Below, in pieces: positions 59,310 to 64,000 of a stretch of 64,000 nt of DNA. The stretch covers positions 62,001-126,000 of the forward strand of contig NZ_JASJOR010000016.1 in assembly GCF_030068545.1 (NCBI RefSeq), given 5' to 3'. Made by a program: the position numbers and the translations under genes. Every line of letters begins with the position of its first letter. The first letter of the stretch is position 1. Under the pieces are notes generated by a model. The model was given only the letters and a program-made list of their open reading frames with translations, did no database searches and had not been told where the DNA came from. The stretch is from Xanthocytophaga flava. Lineage in GTDB: Bacteria; Bacteroidota; Bacteroidia; Cytophagales; 172606-1.

Positions 59310-61754
59310 TTATTCTGTTTTGAGTGAGGTCACTGGATTGGCCAGGGCTGCTTTCACCGCCTGGTAGCTCACCGTTACCAGCGTGATGAGTAAGGCTAAC
59401 GCCGCCGCCAGGGCAAACACCCACCAGGCGATGGAAATGCGGTAGGCGAAATCTTCCAGCCAGCGGTTCATGGCATAATAAGCGATAGGCCAGGCAATCA
59501 GATTGGCAGTCAGCACCAGTGCCAGGAAGTCCTTGGAAAGCAGACCAATAATGTTTGTCACACTGGCTCCGAGTACTTTGCGGATGCCGAACTCCCTGTT
59601 ACGTTGCTGGGCGGTAAAGGTAGCCAGGCCAAACAGACCCAGACACGCAATGAAAATGGTCAGGCTGGCAAAGATGCCCAGGATTTGCCCAATTTTCTGT
59701 TCGACCCGATAAACCGATTCAAACCGTTGGTCGATGAAGGAGTACCCGAAAGGTGCATCAGAGGGGAAGGCACTCCACTGTTTTTTGAACGAAGCCAGTA
59801 AGTCCGCAATGTCTTTGGTTTTTACCTTCACCAGAATACTGCCCGAATTCTCGCCCATAATCATAATGAGTGGACCAATCTTTTCGTGTAGGGACTTAAA
59901 ATGGAAATCCTTCACCACACCAATGACCGTATAAGCTCGTTTTGTACCGTTTCCATCTACAATGCGGAGTATTTTTTTTCCCAGCGGGTCCTTCTGCCAT
60001 CCCAGCGACTTAACGGCAGACTCATTTATAATCACCGCCAGAGAGTCGGTGCCAAAGTCCCTGGAAAAATTTCGTCCTTGAGCCAATTCCATTCCCAGCG
60101 TGGGTACATACTCCTCATCGACCCGGTAGTGCCCCATTACTACATTTTGGGTCGGATGGTCTTCGGGAAAAACGGGACTATAATCATAATTGGTCGGTCC
60201 TACTGGAATGTAGTCGGAGATACTCGCCCGTACCACGCGTGAATCTTGCAGAAGCTGGTTGCGGAAAGCCTGCTCATTTTTTCGCAGGGCATAGGTATCG
60301 TGAATCACTATTACCTGCTCTTTATCAAAGCCGATCTTCTTGTTCTGCATGAAGGTCAGTTGCTGATAAACGACGGTAGTGCCCACTACTAGGATGATGG
60401 AAATAAAAAACTGGAATACCACCAGTACACTTCGCAACCGAAGACCCGATTGACGGCTGCCCGATAACAGTTGCATTGTCGGATTGCCTCCTTTGAGCAC
60501 GGCAATCGGTTTGAACGAGGATAGGAAAAATGCCGGATAACTTCCAGCGAGTAAGCCCACTAATAGACATAAGACAGCCAGCCCCGCTACTGACCAGCCT
60601 TGAGCAATGGAAAAAATAGAAAACGTTTTACCTGTCAGACTATTGAAAGCCGGCAGGCAGAAAATCACGATGAGTACGGCCAACAGCAGTGCGAAACCGG
60701 CCAATAGCATCGATTCAGACAAAAATTGACCAACTAGTTGTTCTTTCACTGACCCCAGCACTTTGCGGATACCTACTTCTTTGGCTCGTTTTGCAGCGCC
60801 TGCCGTCGAAAGATTCATAAAGTTGATGCAGGCAATGAGCAGCATAAAGCCGGCAATAGTCGAAAAAATGTACACGTAGCGAATATCTCCATTGGCTTCC
60901 AATTGGTCATATTGGTGCGAGTGCAGATGGATGTCAGTGAGTGGTTGCAGGAAAAACCCCATTTGATTGTCTGCCTTCCGTAAGTCAGCTGTAGTAGCGC
61001 CCAGGTATTGTTTGAATTCTGGCTCAATGAACCGGTTGACAATTGTGGGTAGCTTGGCTTCCAATTGCTTATAATCATAGCCTTTCTTCAGTACTATGTA
61101 GGTCGGGAAGTTAAAATTGGCAAATATCTGTTGCTTGGCATCTTCGTGGTTGAGCATGGTCGCAAACAGATCGAAGTGGAAATGGGTATTGGCCGGAACC
61201 TTCTCAATCACACCCGTTACTTTATACGTATTATTCCAGCTTTTCAACTGGAGCATTTTACCCATCGGGTCCTGGTTGCCAAAGTACTTCCGGGCAGTGG
61301 CCTGGGTAATCACCATCGTATTGGGTTGCGACAAGGCCGTTTTGGGATCACCTTTTAGAAAGGGGATGTCGAATACCTGAAAAAAATTAGAGTCAACATA
61401 CACAAATTTGTCTTCCTTGAATGTCCGGTTTCCATAGGTCACAAAGGGATTGCCCGAAACCCGCAGCCGCGTCGATTCTTCTACTTCCGGATAATCTACC
61501 CGCATTTGTCGCGCTAATGGAGCACCTAATGCAGTTGCATCCAGCACCTGTCCGTTGAATTTACCGCTGAAACCCATCCGGTAAATGCGGTCAGCTTTAC
61601 TAAAATGGCGGTCGTAGGTCAGTTCATCAAGTACGTACAAGGTAATCAGCAGGCATGTGGCAATGCCGATGGCCAAACCAAAAATATTGATAGCCGAAAA
61701 AGCTTTGTGGCGCCTTAAGTTGCGCAGGGCGATAGTCAGATAGTTCTGGAGCAT
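59310..61754 (-). CDS. FtsX-like ABC transporter permease (MacB type)
   Basis: An 814-residue permease from the ATG at 61754 (MLQNYLTIALRNLRRHKAFS fits the family; the longer frame to 61922 does not). An N-terminal span (INIFGLAIGIATCLLITLYVL) is followed by a MacB periplasmic core and two FtsX modules, each with GIRKVLGS/GIRKVLGA-type coupling sequences. No ATPase is adjacent, so it would work with an ATPase from elsewhere. It is visibly richer in G+C than the native genes (39 of 60 bases in 59401-59460), suggesting transfer. Confidence 0.92.
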   Translation of the reverse strand: MLQNYLTIALRNLRRHKAFSAINIFGLAIGIATCLLITLYVLDELTYDRHFSKADRIYRMGFSGKFNGQVLDATALGAPLARQMRVDYPEVEESTRLRVSGNPFVTYGNRTFKEDKFVYVDSNFFQVFDIPFLKGDPKTALSQPNTMVITQATARKYFGNQDPMGKMLQLKSWNNTYKVTGVIEKVPANTHFHFDLFATMLNHEDAKQQIFANFNFPTYIVLKKGYDYKQLEAKLPTIVNRFIEPEFKQYLGATTADLRKADNQMGFFLQPLTDIHLHSHQYDQLEANGDIRYVYIFSTIAGFMLLIACINFMNLSTAGAAKRAKEVGIRKVLGSVKEQLVGQFLSESMLLAGFALLLAVLIVIFCLPAFNSLTGKTFSIFSIAQGWSVAGLAVLCLLVGLLAGSYPAFFLSSFKPIAVLKGGNPTMQLLSGSRQSGLRLRSVLVVFQFFISIILVVGTTVVYQQLTFMQNKKIGFDKEQVIVIHDTYALRKNEQAFRNQLLQDSRVVRASISDYIPVGPTNYDYSPVFPEDHPTQNVVMGHYRVDEEYVPTLGMELAQGRNFSRDFGTDSLAVIINESAVKSLGWQKDPLGKKILRIVDGNGTKRAYTVIGVVKDFHFKSLHEKIGPLIMIMGENSGSILVKVKTKDIADLLASFKKQWSAFPSDAPFGYSFIDQRFESVYRVEQKIGQILGIFASLTIFIACLGLFGLATFTAQQRNREFGIRKVLGASVTNIIGLLSKDFLALVLTANLIAWPIAYYAMNRWLEDFAYRISIAWWVFALAAALALLITLVTVSYQAVKAALANPVTSLKTE

Positions 61755-61955
61755 AGTGACAAAGTATAGAGGTAAACCTTTGAGAGTAAGATGCTTAATT
61801 GAGTTGGCAGGTTGCATGCAATGAAAAAATAGCATCTTATTCTGAAATAGGATGTAAAGAAGATGGCTCAGATAACACTGCTTTGATAAGAATCTCGTCA
61901 AATACCTCTTTGAACAAATCAATTCATAGCAAAAGCTTGCTATTTTCTAATCTCT

Positions 61956-62756
61956 TTAAACAGAATAAATGAGTCCACTCCCTTTATCCAGCGATTGGAT
62001 AGCTGTCATATCCTCAGAAGACAACTCAAAGTCAAATACATTGAAATTCTCAATTATCCTTTCTCTGGTTGCTGATTTGGGAATAGCCACCACTTCTCTT
62101 TGAATTAACCATCGTAGCACCACTTGGGCAATGCTCTTGTTATACTTGCTTGAAAGTGCTTTTAAAAGTTCATTCCTAAAAAGATTGTTTTTACCCTGAG
62201 CAAAGGGAGCCCATGACTCCAACTGGACGCCTTGAGATTTCAACGCTTTCTGCATCTCTGTTTTTTGGGAAAATGGATGCGTCTCCACTTGATTGACTGC
62301 GGGTATCACACTATGCTGTGTAAGCAAACTCTGAATCTGATTCATAGTAAAATTACTTACCCCTATAGCCCTTACTTTCCCTTCTTTGTACAATTCCTCC
62401 ATGGCTGTCCAGGAGGAATGTATGTCTCCCTGTGGGAGGTGAATCAAGTACAGATCAATATAGTCAAGACCCAAATTTTTTAGCGAGGTTTCAAAGGCGC
62501 GCTTTGCTTTCTCATATCCGGTATCCGCTGGCAAAAATTTTGTGGTCACGAAGATTTCTTCTCGTTTAACACTACTTTTTTTAATCGCTTTGCCCACGGA
62601 TTCCTCATTACCGTATGCCGCAGCGGTGTCGATCAGTCTGTAGCCACTATGTAATGCATGTAGCACAGACTGCTCACACTGTGAACCCTCCCGAAGCAAG
62701 TATGTTCCAAAACCAAGCAGGGGCATTTTTACACCGTTATTTAATGTTATGTTCAT
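61956..62756 (-). CDS. Aldo/keto reductase (2,5-diketo-D-gluconate reductase type)
   Basis: A 266-residue TIM-barrel oxidoreductase from the ATG at 62756. The AKR catalytic residues are in GYRLIDTAAAYGNEE (Asp and Tyr), VTTKFLP (Lys) and LYLIHLP (His). It uses NADPH; substrate unknown. Codon and base use are A+T-rich like the native genes, in contrast to the genes on both sides. The next gene, also an aldo/keto reductase, lies 72 bases upstream in transcription order. Confidence 0.9.
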   Translation of the reverse strand: MNITLNNGVKMPLLGFGTYLLREGSQCEQSVLHALHSGYRLIDTAAAYGNEESVGKAIKKSSVKREEIFVTTKFLPADTGYEKAKRAFETSLKNLGLDYIDLYLIHLPQGDIHSSWTAMEELYKEGKVRAIGVSNFTMNQIQSLLTQHSVIPAVNQVETHPFSQKTEMQKALKSQGVQLESWAPFAQGKNNLFRNELLKALSSKYNKSIAQVVLRWLIQREVVAIPKSATRERIIENFNVFDFELSSEDMTAIQSLDKGSGLIYSV

Positions 62757-62828
62757 TAGGGTATATTTGTATGCTGGTTTTCTATATGTTTTTACATAGA
62801 AAGACATATCACCTGGAGTATGCCTTGC

Positions 62829-63812
62829 TTACTTGCCTTGCAGGCCTGCCAGGATTGCCGGATAGCGTTCTCCCTGAAGGCTAATGCTGTCCAAAGCCTT
62901 AGCGATAGTAGCTAAGTCATCAGCAGGTAAGGTGATATTTACACCACCTATATTCTCTTCTAAGCGAGTCATTTTTGTGGTTCCTGGAATTGGTACAATC
63001 CAGGGCTTTTGCGCCAGCAGCCATGCCAGGGCAATCTGTGCTGGTGTTGCGTTATGCTCTGCCGCAATCTTTGTCACCAGGTCAACAATGGTTTGATTCG
63101 CTTCACGGTTTTCTTTGCTAAAGCGGGGCATGACATTTCTCCAGTCGGTCTTGTCAAATTCGGTGTTTGCATTCATCTTGCCCGTTAAAAATCCTTTGCC
63201 TAACGGACTAAACGGAACGAAGCCAATGCCCAGTTCTTCCAGGAGTGGAATGATCTCTTTTTCAGGTTCACGCCAGAACATGGAATACTCGCTTTGCAGG
63301 GCTGCCACAGGTTGCACGGCATGTGCTCTGCGGATACTTTGCACGCCAGCTTCACTCATACCAAAGTATTTTACTTTGCCTTCGGCAATCAGATCTTTTA
63401 CAGTTCCGGCAACGTCTTCAACAGGCACATTCGTGTCTACACGGTGTTGATAAAACAGGTCGATATAATCGGTTTGCAGATACCGGAGCGAGTTTTCGGC
63501 CACCTGTCTGATGCGTTCCGGGCGACTATCCAACCCATCTGTATTCCTGCCATTTACAAATCCAAACTTGGTAGCAATGACTACTTTATCACGTACAGGA
63601 TGCAATGCTTTTCCTACCAGCTGTTCATTGGCGCCTTGTCCATACGCTTCTGCGGTATCAAAAAACGTAATGCCCCATTCATAGGCTTTTTGAATGAGGG
63701 CAATGGCCTCACTTTCATTGGTTGCCGGACCATACCCGTGGCTTAATCCCATGCATCCGAAACCAAGTTCGGACACTGTTAATCCTGAACTTCCTAAGTG
63801 TCGTGTTTTCAT
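62829..63812 (-). CDS. Aldo/keto reductase (AKR family, YhdN/AKR11-13-like)
   Basis: A 327-residue aldo/keto reductase from the ATG at 63812 (MKTRHLGSSGLTVSELGFGCMG is the family start; the frame to 63899 adds unrelated residues). Catalytic residues are in FFDTAEAYGQGANE (Asp, Tyr), VIATKFGF (Lys) and DLFYQHRVD (His). The C-terminal WIVPIPGTTKMTRLEENIG contacts the cofactor. It is clearly more G+C-rich (35 of 60 bases in 63481-63540) than the first reductase. NADPH-dependent; substrate unknown. Confidence 0.92.
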   Translation of the reverse strand: MKTRHLGSSGLTVSELGFGCMGLSHGYGPATNESEAIALIQKAYEWGITFFDTAEAYGQGANEQLVGKALHPVRDKVVIATKFGFVNGRNTDGLDSRPERIRQVAENSLRYLQTDYIDLFYQHRVDTNVPVEDVAGTVKDLIAEGKVKYFGMSEAGVQSIRRAHAVQPVAALQSEYSMFWREPEKEIIPLLEELGIGFVPFSPLGKGFLTGKMNANTEFDKTDWRNVMPRFSKENREANQTIVDLVTKIAAEHNATPAQIALAWLLAQKPWIVPIPGTTKMTRLEENIGGVNITLPADDLATIAKALDSISLQGERYPAILAGLQGK

Positions 63813-64000
63813 TTTGTCTGTTTTTTGTGTGTTTACTGCTGCAAAATTGCGGAAGAAGGACAATCCGGTTGGTATACAGATTACAGGTTTTGCTACCACT
63901 ATTACGGATTGGGAAGGCTGCTAATAAAAGGGATTACCGGAATGTGTACTTTTACTATTGGGATCACTCTCTTATTGTCCTCCTAAAAGTAGGTTCTTTC

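Noticed and set aside
59503..60242. Plus-strand frames inside the permease gene
   Set aside because: They overlap a gene with clear FtsX domains on the opposite strand; the G+C-rich composition opens frames on both strands.
63115..63986. Plus-strand frames within the right-end aldo/keto reductase
   Set aside because: They overlap a gene with all AKR catalytic motifs on the minus strand.
1..64000. tRNA, rRNA or CRISPR loci
   Set aside because: No cloverleaf with a conserved TTCGAATC-type loop, no rRNA-like stretch and no regular direct repeats were found in the gaps.

Overview
The window looks like the chromosome of a gliding-type Bacteroidota, most likely order Cytophagales; I cannot name the genus. 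Evidence: most of it is A+T-rich, lipoproteins carry a Bacteroidota-style short signal plus Cys, and several genes are preceded by the phylum's TAnnTTTG -7 box. Family content also fits: DUF5683 next to parB, DUF2279, WbqC, a DPP-IV-like S9 peptidase lipoprotein, an FtsX permease with no ATPase beside it, and CarboxypepD repeats fused to a histidine kinase. No rRNA, tRNA, CRISPR array or intact insertion sequence was found.

Layout. 1-5.96 kb: a truncated sugar-type methyltransferase, miaE, a secreted VOC protein, metF-GNAT-HMG-CoA lyase, and a secreted alkaline-phosphatase-superfamily enzyme. 6.2-11.4 kb: gpsA-aat, an orphan sensor kinase and a DUF2279 protein. 11.9-15.9 kb: parA-parB-DUF5683-dapB plus a small membrane protein. 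16-20.8 kb (minus): a twin-ABC ATPase, a GT4 glycosyltransferase and an asparagine synthetase. 21.4-31.3 kb (plus): a signalling locus of CheR, CheB, GAF membrane protein, HAMP-GAF-PAS-PAS-PP2C phosphatase, SiaB kinase, SiaC regulator and a 1047-residue TerB-like/ABCG transporter. 31.6-37 kb: two exported proteins, ftsW-murG and an M23 lipoprotein. 37-42.4 kb: an OmpA/TPR lipoprotein, PspC, GT2, YbaB and leucyl aminopeptidase. 42.7-48.4 kb: an ATP-grasp enzyme, then RlaP nucleotidyltransferase and T4 Rnl1-type RNA ligase (a candidate RNA-repair pair), and ClpC. 48.6-57 kb: WbqC, DUF4136, an exported methyltransferase with a Crp/Fnr regulator, BON and BON/LysM proteins, NIPSNAP, anmK and a Bcr/CflA exporter. 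57-64 kb: an S9 peptidase, a long perfect inverted repeat, a G+C-rich FtsX permease and two aldo/keto reductases.

How the genes work together. The most coherent system is the 21.4-31.3 kb locus: a SiaA-like phosphatase and SiaB kinase should set the phosphorylation state of SiaC, whose Thr68 is in the same position as the phospho-acceptor of Pseudomonas SiaC. The usual SiaD diguanylate cyclase is absent, and a TerB-ABCG transporter follows instead. CheR and CheB sit just upstream without any chemotaxis kinase or receptor. The second coherent unit is RlaP-Rnl1, a likely RNA end-repair and ligation pair. Most convergent gene pairs are separated by clear hairpin terminators. The right end (59-64 kb) has mosaic base composition and looks acquired in part.
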